Shown in pieces: positions 1 to 6,581 of a DNA stretch of 8,069 bases. Numbering within the stretch: the first letter of the stretch is position 1; each line of letters begins with the position of its first letter. Both the position numbers and the translations under genes were made by a program. The stretch is from Bacillaceae bacterium. Its GTDB lineage: Bacteria > Bacillota > Bacilli > Bacillales_A > Planococcaceae. The notes beneath the pieces are model-generated. The model was not told the DNA's origin, ran no database searches, and worked only from the letters and a program-made list of their open reading frames with translations. The stretch covers positions 1 to 8,069 of the forward strand of contig JASLGI010000098.1 in assembly GCA_030149685.1 (NCBI GenBank), in the 5' to 3' direction.

Positions 1-918
<918 letters not shown>

Positions 919-926
919 TCATACTA

Positions 927-1187
927 TTATTCAATTACTGCTAAAATATCTGTTTCGCGAAGGATTAAGTACTCTTTACCTTCATGTTTCACTTCTGTTC
1001 CAGCAAACTTTGAGAAGATGATATTGTCTCCTTCTTTTAAATCGAAGTTTGTTTTTTCACTTACCGCAATAATACGTCCTTGTTGCGGTTTTTCTTGTGC
1101 TGAGTCCGGGAGAACAATCCCGCTCGCTGTTTTTTCTTCCGCTTCTACAATTTCAATAATGACGCGGTCTCCTAATGGTTTTAACAA
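927..1187 (-). CDS. groES: 10-kDa co-chaperonin GroES, TTG start, shortened roof loop
   Basis: GroES is the heptameric lid of the GroEL folding chamber. The protein starts with the canonical [12 protein letters not shown], then carries the mobile loop that docks on GroEL ([11 protein letters not shown], residues 20-30) and ends in the conserved [15 protein letters not shown]. The start codon is TTG (1187-1185): no ATG lies at this position, and a strong GAGGAGGT (1196-1203) sits 8 nt upstream. The protein has 86 residues rather than the usual ~94. The missing length lies between GRIIAV and LKEGD, where only SEKTNFD remains in place of a segment about 15 residues long that holds the roof beta-hairpin in typical family members. 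The frame is intact and the flanks align cleanly, so this looks like a true in-frame deletion rather than an error. It is the first gene of the groESL operon, downstream of CIRCE. Confidence 0.97.
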   Translation of the reverse strand: MLKPLGDRVIIEIVEAEEKTASGIVLPDSAQEKPQQGRIIAVSEKTNFDLKEGDNIIFSKFAGTEVKHEGKEYLILRETDILAVIE

Positions 1188-1195
1188 TTAAAACA

Positions 1196-1203
1196 ACCTC
1201 CTC
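1196..1203 (-). promoter_or_regulatory. Ribosome binding site fixing the TTG start of groES
   Basis: The minus strand reads GAGGAGGT here, a near-perfect match to the anti-Shine-Dalgarno sequence, 8 nt before TTG 1187-1185. It decides the non-ATG start, because the next residues are the invariant GroES N-terminus and no ATG is nearby in frame. Confidence 0.9.
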
Positions 1204-1223
1204 AAATATTTTCAGTTTCTTTT

Positions 1224-1250
1224 TTAGCACTCACTAATTAAGAGTGCTAA
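1224..1250 (-). promoter_or_regulatory. CIRCE operator (HrcA binding site) of groESL
   Basis: A perfect inverted repeat TTAGCACTC-N9-GAGTGCTAA exactly matches the CIRCE consensus, with 9-bp arms (1224-1232 and 1242-1250) and a 9-nt spacer. It lies between the groES -10 region and the groES ribosome binding site, beginning at about the predicted transcription start. From established knowledge, HrcA bound here represses groESL and is released on heat shock, in balance with the GroE level. hrcA is not in the window. No CtsR-type heptad repeat was seen beside it, so control looks like class I only. Confidence 0.97.
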
Positions 1251-1257
1251 CACATCT

Positions 1258-1289
1258 ATTATATTAAATAATTTTGTAACAAAATGCAA
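1258..1289 (-). promoter_or_regulatory. groESL promoter
   Basis: A perfect -10 TATAAT lies at 1263-1258 on the minus strand, about 8 nt before CIRCE, where the operator of a class I heat-shock promoter is expected. The best -35 candidate is TTGCAT at 1289-1284. Its spacing to TATAAT is 20 nt, which is long; a 17-nt spacing is obtained if TAATAT (1266-1261) serves as the -10. The -10 box is clear and the exact -35 partner is not. Confidence 0.75.
1271..1285. repeat. Perfect 7-bp palindrome between the groESL -35 and -10 regions
   Basis: ATTTTGT-A-ACAAAAT is a perfect inverted repeat with a single central base. It lies inside the spacer of the groESL promoter, about 20 bp upstream of CIRCE. 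The position suits a repressor or architectural protein, but the AT-rich composition makes chance occurrence quite possible. It matches neither CIRCE nor a CtsR box nor a Rex box. Confidence 0.5.
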
Positions 1290-1307
1290 GAGATACACTC
1301 AAAAAAA

Positions 1308-1336
1308 TTTAAATTCGTTTTGAAACACGTTATGAT
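1308..1336 (+). promoter_or_regulatory. Promoter of ydiL
   Basis: TTTAAA (1308-1313) and TATGAT (1331-1336) are separated by 17 bp and resemble a sigma-A promoter. The predicted start point is near 1343, leaving about 25 nt to the ATG at 1369. The promoter is divergent from that of groESL, and the two do not overlap. Confidence 0.6.
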
Positions 1337-1368
1337 AGAAAGAGCTTATGTTTAGGAAGGATGTCTTT

Positions 1369-2091
1369 ATGAGAAATTGGATCATTTCGCTTTTAATGAT
1401 TGGGACGTTTCTTTTGTTCCAATTTGCGCAAAAACCTGCTTTTGATTGGCTGTACCCTCTTTTCACCGAAGGAGAACCGACACAGACAAGTTTAGCAAAT
1501 ACGCTCACAGCAGCTGTTTTACTGACAAGTGCAGGTATGATCATCACTTTATTTTTACTTGCCCGTTTAAACAAAGATTTTTGGAAAGTTTTCGACACAC
1601 CACGTGCTTCGACAAAAAATATTATCAAGTGGGGAGTTATCGGATTTTTATTAGCGATGGTCGCCCAAATTATTAACAATTTAATTACGGTTCAAATTAC
1701 TGGAGAATTGAAAGGCTCTGAAAATACAGCACTTTTACTCGATCAATTTTCATTATCTCCTTGGTTTGCTTTAACGATTGTTGTCGTCGCACCGCTAACA
1801 GAAGAATTTGTTTTCCGTCGAGCAATTTTCGGTGAACTGTATAATCGCGTCGGATTTTTTATCGCCGCAACGATTAGTGGACTTCTGTTTGCTGTTGCTC
1901 ATATGGATTTTACACATATTTTAAGTTATTTATTCGTCGCTTATATTTTCGCTTACACTTATGTAAAAACTCGCTCGATTTGGACACCGATTATCGCGCA
2001 TTTCTTAATGAATGGCTTTGTCGTATTGTCCGCATATTTAGCGATGAAGTTTGCACCTGATGCGATGACTATTCTTTCATTGATGTTCTAA
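1369..2091 (+). CDS. ydiL: CPBP-family intramembrane glutamic endopeptidase (YdiL-like)
   Basis: This is a 240-residue polytopic membrane protein of the CPBP (CAAX protease / bacteriocin-processing, Abi) family. The three family motifs are present in order: EExxxR as EEFVFR (145-150), FxxxH as FAVAH (174-178), and HxxxN as HFLMN (211-215). Together they form the Rce1-like catalytic site within the membrane. Hydrophobic stretches at about 5-22, 45-66, 86-108, 131-142, 162-177, 184-199 and 206-227 fit a multi-pass membrane protein. ATG 1369 is preferred over the in-frame ATG 1348 because AGGAAGGA (1354-1361) stands 7 nt before it. Its place next to groES, in divergent orientation, is the same as ydiL in Bacillus subtilis. 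The substrate is unknown. CPBP proteins elsewhere process prenylated proteins or peptides, or give self-immunity to bacteriocins, but no bacteriocin gene is near. Confidence 0.93.
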   Translation: MRNWIISLLMIGTFLLFQFAQKPAFDWLYPLFTEGEPTQTSLANTLTAAVLLTSAGMIITLFLLARLNKDFWKVFDTPRASTKNIIKWGVIGFLLAMVAQIINNLITVQITGELKGSENTALLLDQFSLSPWFALTIVVVAPLTEEFVFRRAIFGELYNRVGFFIAATISGLLFAVAHMDFTHILSYLFVAYIFAYTYVKTRSIWTPIIAHFLMNGFVVLSAYLAMKFAPDAMTILSLMF

Positions 2092-2155
2092 AAAAAAGAT
2101 GCGCTTTTGCTATCGTTTTCCTATGAAAACTGCTAGCGAAAAGAGCATCTTTTTT
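2092..2155. terminator. Bidirectional terminator between ydiL and rex
   Basis: A long imperfect hairpin begins directly after the ydiL stop codon and ends inside the rex stop codon. The outer stem AAAAAAGATGC (2092-2102) pairs with GCATCTTTTTT (2145-2155). The middle is CTTTT/GAAAAG and GCTA/TAGC pairing with small bulges. The tip is GTTTTC (2115-2120) against GAAAAC (2125-2130) around a CTAT loop. A T-run follows the stem on both strands, so it can end both convergent transcripts. Confidence 0.9.
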
Positions 2156-2801
2156 AGTCTGTTTGTTGATCATCTGTCCGTAAAAAGTAAATAAGTGTTT
2201 GCAATTCAACAGATAAATCAATTGTATGAATACGAACGTCTGATGGTACGGATAAACGAACAGGTGTAAAATTTAAAATACCACGAGTACCTGCTTCTAC
2301 GAGGCGATCTGTTACTTCTTGAGCAACTTTAGCAGGGACTGTTAAAATGACGACTTGAACATTACGTTCACGTAATTGAGTTTCAATCTCGTCTGGGTGA
2401 TAAAGGGCAATATCATTAAATAAAGTTCCTTCATGAGGAGCTTTCGGATCAAAAGCAACGACGACGCGAATATTATGATTTTTCTGGAAATTATACTTTA
2501 AAATCGCACCGCCTAAACTTCCGACACCGACGAGTGCAACGTCTGTTTCTTCGTCTTGTTGTAACACTTTTCGGAAAAAGCCGACTAAATCATCTACATT
2601 ATATCCATAACCTTTTCGACCGAGGGCTCCGAAATGTGAGAAGTCACGTCGAATCGTTGCAGCGTCTATTTTCATCGCTTTACTCAAATCTCCTGATGAA
2701 ATTCGTTGTACACCATCTTGTTGAAACTTGCGTAAAATACGATAATAAATAGGTAAACGCTTCGATGTCGCTTGTGGAACGTTTGCTTGAATTTCGTTCA
2801 T
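2154..2801 (-). CDS. rex: Redox-sensing transcriptional repressor Rex
   Basis: Rex is a cytosolic homodimeric repressor that senses the NADH/NAD+ ratio and controls fermentation and respiratory genes when NADH rises. The N-terminal winged-helix domain (about 1-80) includes the conserved PQATSKRLPIYYR (9-21) and the recognition region AATIRRDFSHFGALGRKGYGYNV (48-69). The Rossmann domain follows with VALVGVGSLGGA, whose G92-x-G94-x-x-G97 loop binds the dinucleotide, and AFD (D118) at the adenosine ribose. The conserved TVPA, GILNFTP and the C-terminal swap helix with VELQTLIYFL are also present. The length is 215 residues, as in B. subtilis Rex. Of two adjacent ATGs, 2801 is chosen because it stands 6 nt from AGGAGG (2808-2813), against 3 nt for 2804. 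rex ends at a terminator shared with ydiL and diverges from ydiF. In B. subtilis, moaC and the tat genes are found near rex; none is here. Confidence 0.97.
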   Translation of the reverse strand: MNEIQANVPQATSKRLPIYYRILRKFQQDGVQRISSGDLSKAMKIDAATIRRDFSHFGALGRKGYGYNVDDLVGFFRKVLQQDEETDVALVGVGSLGGAILKYNFQKNHNIRVVVAFDPKAPHEGTLFNDIALYHPDEIETQLRERNVQVVILTVPAKVAQEVTDRLVEAGTRGILNFTPVRLSVPSDVRIHTIDLSVELQTLIYFLRTDDQQTD

Positions 2802-2807
2802 CATTAA

Positions 2808-2813
2808 CCTCCT
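2808..2813 (-). promoter_or_regulatory. Ribosome binding site of rex
   Basis: AGGAGG on the minus strand precedes two consecutive ATG codons. The 6-nt spacing to ATG 2801 favours the second ATG over the first (2804, only 3 nt away). Confidence 0.85.
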
Positions 2814-2834
2814 GAACTTACATATACCACTCAT

Positions 2835-2863
2835 ATCGTACCTTACACTCTTTTAATTGTAAA
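2835..2863 (-). promoter_or_regulatory. rex promoter
   Basis: On the minus strand TTTACA (2863-2858) is followed after exactly 17 bp by TACGAT (2840-2835), a good sigma-A type match. The predicted start near 2828 gives a leader of about 27 nt. The -35 box lies within the inverted repeat at 2855-2874, which suggests repression at this promoter. Confidence 0.7.
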
Positions 2864-2874
2864 GACGAACAATT
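2855..2874. repeat. Inverted repeat over the rex -35 box, possible operator
   Basis: AATTGT (2855-2860) and ACAATT (2869-2874) form a perfect 6-bp inverted repeat with an 8-nt spacer, covering the -35 element of rex and lying upstream of ydiF. The overall length of 20 bp and the TTGT/ACAA edges recall a Rex box. However, the known Rex consensus (TTGTGAA-N6-TTCACAA) places TTGT and ACAA 12 bp apart rather than 8, so an assignment to Rex autoregulation is not supported. Confidence 0.45.
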
Positions 2875-2910
2875 GCGACATGATGCACTTTCGATTACAC
2901 TTAGTATAAG
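2873..2910 (+). promoter_or_regulatory. Probable ydiF promoter region (boxes ambiguous)
   Basis: Two weak arrangements fit. One is TTGCGA (2873-2878) with TACACT (2896-2901) at 17 bp spacing. The other is a -10 TATAAG (2905-2910) with only GATGCA at the -35 position. A promoter is required here, because ydiF is divergent from rex and is the first plus-strand gene after ydiL's terminator. Which boxes are used cannot be settled by eye. Confidence 0.4.
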
Positions 2911-2913
2911 AAT

Positions 2914-2920
2914 AGAGGTG
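2914..2920 (+). promoter_or_regulatory. Ribosome binding site fixing the TTG start of ydiF
   Basis: AGAGGTG stands 6 nt before TTG 2927-2929. The in-frame GTG at 2918-2920 is part of this site and so is unlikely to be the start. The TTG at 2873 has no such site and would add residues that orthologues lack. Confidence 0.7.
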
Positions 2921-2926
2921 TTTGTA

Positions 2927-4861
2927 TTGATCATTTTACAAGTCAATGGCTTAACGAAAACATTTTCCGGTGAACCAATCATTGAAAATGCACAATTATC
3001 CATCCGTGAAGGTGACCGTGTCGCCCTTGTCGGACGTAATGGTGCAGGGAAATCAACATTTTTAAAAATTATCGCCGGCGAATTAAATAAAGATGCAGGA
3101 CAGATCATCATGCCAAAAGATTTAACGATTGGCTATTTAGAACAACATGCGCACTTACATTCTGAACGAGCAATTTGGGATGAAATGATGACCGTTTTTG
3201 AACCACTCATTGCTTTAGAACAAGAAATACGCGCACTAGAACAACAAATGAGCACATTGCATCCAGAAACAGATAAAACGACATATGATGAAGTAATGAA
3301 AAAATACGATTATTTACAAAATGAATATACGACAAAAGGGGGCTACGTTTATGAAGCAGAAACGCGAGCAGTCTTAAACGGTATGCAGTTTTTTGAAGAG
3401 GATTACACAAAACGTGTATCCACGTTGTCAGGAGGACAAAAAACACGACTCGCTTTAGCGAAACTTCTTCTTACTCGTCCAAACTTACTCATTTTAGACG
3501 AGCCGACCAACCATTTAGATATTCAAACGCTAGAATGGCTAGAAGGATATTTAAGTGCATATCGCGGATCGATTTTGATTGTATCCCACGACCGCTTTTT
3601 CCTCGATAAAATTGTGAATGTCACCTATGAAATCTCACGTCGTCACGTGACAAAATACAATGGAAATTACAGTTATTATGTGACTGAAAAGGCGAAAAAC
3701 TATGAAATTGAACGACGCCGCTTTGAAAAAGAACAAACAGAAAAAGCGAAACTCGAAGAATATATTGCGCGCAATATCGCACGTGCGGCAACGAGCAAAA
3801 TGGCGAAAAGCCGTCGAAAGAAACTCGAACGTACGAACTGGATGGATGCTCCTGATGGAGATGAACGTTCCGCACGTTTTTCATTCACAACCGATCAACC
3901 GAGCGGACAAGACGTATTACAATGTACAAATTTATCTATTGGTTACGAGCAACCTGTTGCGAGCCAATTAAATGGACGTGCTTATCGTGGTGACCGAATC
4001 GCCATTGTTGGACCGAATGGTGTCGGGAAATCAACTCTTTTAAAAACGATTATTCGACGCATTCCACCACTTGCTGGCGAAATTTTTTATGGCACAAATG
4101 TCACTTTCGGTTATTATGATCAAGAACAAGCTACTTTACTTGGAAATGGGACTGTTTTGAGTGAAATTTGGGACGACTGGCCAATGATGAATGAAGGCGA
4201 TATTCGCTCATTACTCGGTAGTTTCTTATTTTCAGGAGATGATGTTGAAAAACCTGTCTCCGCACTGTCTGGTGGCGAAAGAGCTCGACTTTCCCTTGCT
4301 AAGCTTATGCTTGAAAAAGCGAATACACTCATTTTAGACGAGCCGACGAACCATTTAGATTTAGATAGTAAAGAAGTGTTGGAAAATGCGTTAGAAGATT
4401 TTGATGGAACATTGTTATTCGTTTCACACGATCGTTATTTTATGAATCGTATCGCAACAAAAGTCATCGAACTGACCGAAGATGGCCTCGTCGAATATTT
4501 AGGTAACTACAATTATTACTTAGAGAAAAAACAAGAGATGTTAGAATTACAACAGCTAGAAGAAGAGGAAACAACTGTTGAAGTAAATGAAAAGCCTAGT
4601 ATCGCGCTATCAAAAGAAAGAAAACGTGAACGTCGTAAAATCACTCGTAAAATTGAGCGACTCGAAAAAGAGCTAGCGACGTTAGACGATACGATCGAAC
4701 GACTAATGGAAGAAATGAGTTCTCCTGAATTAGCAAATGATCATGTTGCTTTAATGGATTTACAAAAGCAAGTGGACGAAGCTTCAGAAGAAAAAGATCT
4801 TTGCGAAGTAGAGTGGTTAGAAACTCAAGAAACGTTAGAACAATTTGACCGTGAACAATAA
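2927..4861 (+). CDS. ydiF: ABC-F subfamily ATPase (YdiF-like), ribosome-associated
   Basis: This is a 644-residue protein with two ABC domains and no membrane segments, the mark of ABC-F translation factors, which bind the ribosomal E site and reposition the P-site tRNA. Domain 1 has Walker A GRNGAGKS (36-43), signature LSGGQ (167-171) and Walker B LLILDE (187-192). Domain 2 has Walker A GPNGVGKS (362-369), signature LSGGE (447-451) and Walker B TLILDE (467-472). Both have DEPTNHLD and a SHDR switch. The linker (about 240-315) is rich in charged residues (KMAKSRRKKLERT) and should reach toward the peptidyl-transferase centre. The C-terminal tail (about 560-640) is a highly charged predicted coiled coil. 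The start is TTG 2927 (reads MIILQVNGLTKTF), supported by its ribosome binding site and by a length like B. subtilis YdiF (about 642). A resistance role is not implied. It converges on tsaD. Confidence 0.94.
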   Translation: MIILQVNGLTKTFSGEPIIENAQLSIREGDRVALVGRNGAGKSTFLKIIAGELNKDAGQIIMPKDLTIGYLEQHAHLHSERAIWDEMMTVFEPLIALEQEIRALEQQMSTLHPETDKTTYDEVMKKYDYLQNEYTTKGGYVYEAETRAVLNGMQFFEEDYTKRVSTLSGGQKTRLALAKLLLTRPNLLILDEPTNHLDIQTLEWLEGYLSAYRGSILIVSHDRFFLDKIVNVTYEISRRHVTKYNGNYSYYVTEKAKNYEIERRRFEKEQTEKAKLEEYIARNIARAATSKMAKSRRKKLERTNWMDAPDGDERSARFSFTTDQPSGQDVLQCTNLSIGYEQPVASQLNGRAYRGDRIAIVGPNGVGKSTLLKTIIRRIPPLAGEIFYGTNVTFGYYDQEQATLLGNGTVLSEIWDDWPMMNEGDIRSLLGSFLFSGDDVEKPVSALSGGERARLSLAKLMLEKANTLILDEPTNHLDLDSKEVLENALEDFDGTLLFVSHDRYFMNRIATKVIELTEDGLVEYLGNYNYYLEKKQEMLELQQLEEEETTVEVNEKPSIALSKERKRERRKITRKIERLEKELATLDDTIERLMEEMSSPELANDHVALMDLQKQVDEASEEKDLCEVEWLETQETLEQFDREQ

Positions 4862-4922
4862 AGCGATTCAAAATTTCTATTTGTTTTTTTAAAATCTCAT
4901 AACTGTACGTTTTTTTATGCGC

Positions 4923-5065
4923 ACAATTCCGGACAGATTTGCGAACGCCTGCGGGATTGCGAGTTCTTCCAATGCCACAGGCAAGCTCTTGAGAAAACTT
5001 GTTTAGGAAGTTGATAGCGACCCTCACGTATTGCATGCACGAAGGAATTGTTTGAAAATCCAAAC
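4923..5065 (-). ncRNA. Candidate structured ncRNA, family not recognised
   Basis: The 269-bp gap between ydiF and tsaD has no believable gene but folds well as a minus-strand RNA. P1 pairs ACAAUUCC (5051-5044) with GGAAUUGU (4930-4923), 8 bp closing the whole element. H2 pairs CAAGUUUU (5001-4994) with AGAGCUUG (4989-4982) around a CUCA loop. H3 pairs CCUGUGG (4981-4975) with CCGCAGG (4954-4948), then, after a C-C mismatch, AUUG (4973-4970) with CAAU (4959-4956) around a 10-nt loop. The loop's GGAAG (4970-4966) could form a pseudoknot with CUUCC (5010-5006), though it shares one base with the inner H3 helix. H2 contains two G-U pairs and H3 one. On the plus strand these would be A-C mismatches, so the minus strand is favoured. 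A TATAAT box lies just upstream at 5075-5070. No U-run terminator follows, so the 3' end is uncertain. It does not look like RNase P, tmRNA, SRP RNA or a known riboswitch; 6S RNA is not excluded. Confidence 0.5.
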
Positions 5066-5069
5066 ATAT

Positions 5070-5075
5070 ATTATA
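5070..5075 (-). promoter_or_regulatory. -10 box (TATAAT) for the candidate ncRNA
   Basis: A perfect TATAAT on the minus strand lies 11 nt downstream of the tsaD terminator and about 5-7 nt before the proposed RNA 5' end (GUUUGG, near 5065). The expected -35 position falls inside the terminator stem (around 5092-5098) and shows no good TTGACA match, so the promoter call rests on the -10 alone. Confidence 0.45.
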
Positions 5076-5085
5076 GAACCACAAT

Positions 5086-5126
5086 AAAAAACCAGACGAA
5101 AGGTCATTTCTTTCGTCTGGTTTTTT
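5086..5126. terminator. Perfect bidirectional terminator of the tsa operon and of plus-strand transcription from ydiF
   Basis: A 17-bp perfect inverted repeat (5086-5102 against 5110-5126) encloses a 7-nt loop, with core CCAGACGAAAG/CTTTCGTCTGG. It is flanked by six A residues on one side and six T residues on the other, so a T-run follows the stem on either strand. It begins 4 nt after the tsaD stop codon. ydiF has no convincing hairpin closer to its own stop, so its transcript may extend about 265 nt to this point. Confidence 0.95.
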
Positions 5127-5130
5127 CTTC

Positions 5131-6141
5131 TTATTTCCATGAACGCATCGGCAAACTTGGATTTCCATTCATTGCTAAGTTACTTCGAATGCCTGCTACA
5201 TACATCGCATGACCTGCCGCACCAATCATTGCGGCATTATCTGTACAAAGATGAATAGGTGGTACAGAAAATGGGATATGTTCTTTTTCTAACGCTTCAG
5301 TCAATGCCATTCGCAACCCTTTATTTGCTGAAACTCCACCTGCTGCAATTACCATTTGCACATCGAATTCTTTCGCTGCACGAACAGTTCGTTCAACGAG
5401 AACATCAATGACACTCTCTTGAAAACCTCGAGCAATTCGGTCTGCGTGAATCTCTTCTCCTCTTTGTTGTGCATTATGATGATAGTTCATAACTGCTGAT
5501 TTTAATCCACTAAAACTAAAATCGTATGAGCCTTCTTCTAACCATGCACGAGGAAACTCAATCACTTCTTCAGCTGTTTGAGCCAATCGATCAATTTCTG
5601 GTCCTCCTGGATAAGGAAGTCCAATAACACGTGCAACTTTATCAAATGCTTCTCCTGCTGCATCGTCTCGTGTTTCTCCGATCTTTTCGAACTGACCATG
5701 GTCTTTCATCACAACAAGTTCTGTATGACCACCTGAAACGATTAATGCTAAAGCTGGAAACTTCATCGGTTCAACAAATGCGTTTGCATACATATGCCCT
5801 ACAATATGATGAACACCTATAATGGGTAGTTGATGAGCAAATGCAAAAGCTTTCGCCGCATGAATACCAATCAATAAAGCACCAACTAATCCAGGACCTT
5901 CTGTAACAGCAACAGCATCCAACTCGTCTGGTGTAATTCCTGCTCGTTCTAACGCTTCGTCGATCACTAATGTAATTTGTTCTACGTGATGGCGAGAAGC
6001 AACTTCTGGTACAACTCCACCGAAACGTCGTTGACTTTTAATTTGTGAAGCGACGACATTTGATAAAATTGTATTACCGTTTTGTATCACAGCAGCTGCT
6101 GTTTCATCACAACTCGTTTCAATTCCTAAAATAATTGTCAT
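5131..6141 (-). CDS. tsaD: tRNA threonylcarbamoyladenosine synthesis protein TsaD
   Basis: TsaD (formerly Gcp/YgjD) transfers the threonylcarbamoyl group from threonylcarbamoyl-AMP to A37 of ANN-decoding tRNAs, working with TsaB and TsaE. The 336-residue protein begins [18 protein letters not shown] (ASKHA-fold nucleotide loop). It carries [15 protein letters not shown] (38-52), the metal-binding histidines H111 and H115 in HHIVGH, the SGGHTELV loop (136-143), [10 protein letters not shown] (208-217), [12 protein letters not shown] (266-277) and [12 protein letters not shown] with metal ligand D301. All expected active-site motifs are intact. ATG 6141 is chosen because it forms an ATGA overlap with the rimI stop and stands 6 nt after GGGTGGA. 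ATG 6147 and GTG 6156 in the same frame are less well placed. It is the last gene of the tsaE-tsaB-rimI-tsaD operon and is followed by a strong terminator. Confidence 0.97.
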   Translation of the reverse strand: MTIILGIETSCDETAAAVIQNGNTILSNVVASQIKSQRRFGGVVPEVASRHHVEQITLVIDEALERAGITPDELDAVAVTEGPGLVGALLIGIHAAKAFAFAHQLPIIGVHHIVGHMYANAFVEPMKFPALALIVSGGHTELVVMKDHGQFEKIGETRDDAAGEAFDKVARVIGLPYPGGPEIDRLAQTAEEVIEFPRAWLEEGSYDFSFSGLKSAVMNYHHNAQQRGEEIHADRIARGFQESVIDVLVERTVRAAKEFDVQMVIAAGGVSANKGLRMALTEALEKEHIPFSVPPIHLCTDNAAMIGAAGHAMYVAGIRSNLAMNGNPSLPMRSWK

Positions 6142-6581
6142 TTCCATTCCACCCACATGACGAGGGCATCTTCGCCGTCGTCCGTATAATATTTTTTACG
6201 AATGCCTCCATCTTGGAAGCCATATTTCCGATATAAATTTTGTGCAACGTCATTACTTACACGAACTTCTAAAGTCATTCGTGATGCCTCTAAACTTTTC
6301 GCATATGCTATTGCTTCTTGCATTAAACGGTCACCAATCTTTCTTCCTCGATAATCAGGATGTACAGCTACATTCGTCACATGTGACTCTCCAGCGACAA
6401 TCCACATACCGAAAAAACCAATGATCCGTTCATTATCCACTGCGACAATGTAATGTGCTAGTGGGTTTTGACCGACTTCATACATATACATACTAGCCGT
6501 CCATTGTGAGGTGAATGAAAGTCGTTCTACTTCCATCACTTCTTCAATATCTGCTAATGTCATTAAACGATAATCGATCAT
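6138..6581 (-). CDS. rimI: Ribosomal-protein-alanine N-acetyltransferase RimI (GNAT family)
   Basis: This 147-residue GNAT enzyme transfers acetyl from acetyl-CoA to protein N-termini; in E. coli the classic substrate is ribosomal protein S18. Visible marks are the N-terminal [17 protein letters not shown], motif A with [20 protein letters not shown] (68-87; pyrophosphate loop R78 to G83, with lysine in place of the usual first glycine), motif [20 protein letters not shown] (104-122) and the C-terminal [17 protein letters not shown] typical of RimI. It overlaps tsaB upstream (ATGA, 6578-6581) and tsaD downstream (ATGA, 6138-6141), so translation is probably coupled. Its own ribosome binding site is poor. 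This position inside the tsa operon is the same as ydiD in Bacillus, though the substrate in this organism is inferred. Confidence 0.94.
   Translation of the reverse strand: MIDYRLMTLADIEEVMEVERLSFTSQWTASMYMYEVGQNPLAHYIVAVDNERIIGFFGMWIVAGESHVTNVAVHPDYRGRKIGDRLMQEAIAYAKSLEASRMTLEVRVSNDVAQNLYRKYGFQDGGIRKKYYTDDGEDALVMWVEWK

Noticed and set aside
1204..1300. CtsR operator (GGTCAAA tandem repeat) beside CIRCE
   Set aside because: No heptad repeat of this type was found on either strand of the region; only CIRCE is present.
3612..3618. TTGTGAA, a Rex-box half site
   Set aside because: It lies within the ydiF coding sequence and no matching TTCACAA follows at the required spacing.
4923..5051. Terminal inverted repeats ACAATTCC/GGAATTGT as the ends of a small mobile element (MITE)
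   Set aside because: No target-site duplication flanks them, no second copy is in the window, and the internal hairpins with G-U pairs fit an RNA better.
4923..5065. Assignment of the structured RNA as 6S RNA
   Set aside because: 6S RNA is usually a long rod with a central bubble and about 180-200 nt in Bacillales. Here the closing stem encloses two separate hairpins in about 145 nt. I leave it unassigned rather than force the name.
4641..5168. Minus-strand open frame of 175 codons across the ydiF 3' end and the ydiF-tsaD gap
   Set aside because: It overlaps the C-terminal codons of ydiF, the strong terminator and the tsaD 3' end, lacks a ribosome binding site, and its translation has no protein-like features. 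The region is better explained as structured RNA plus terminator.
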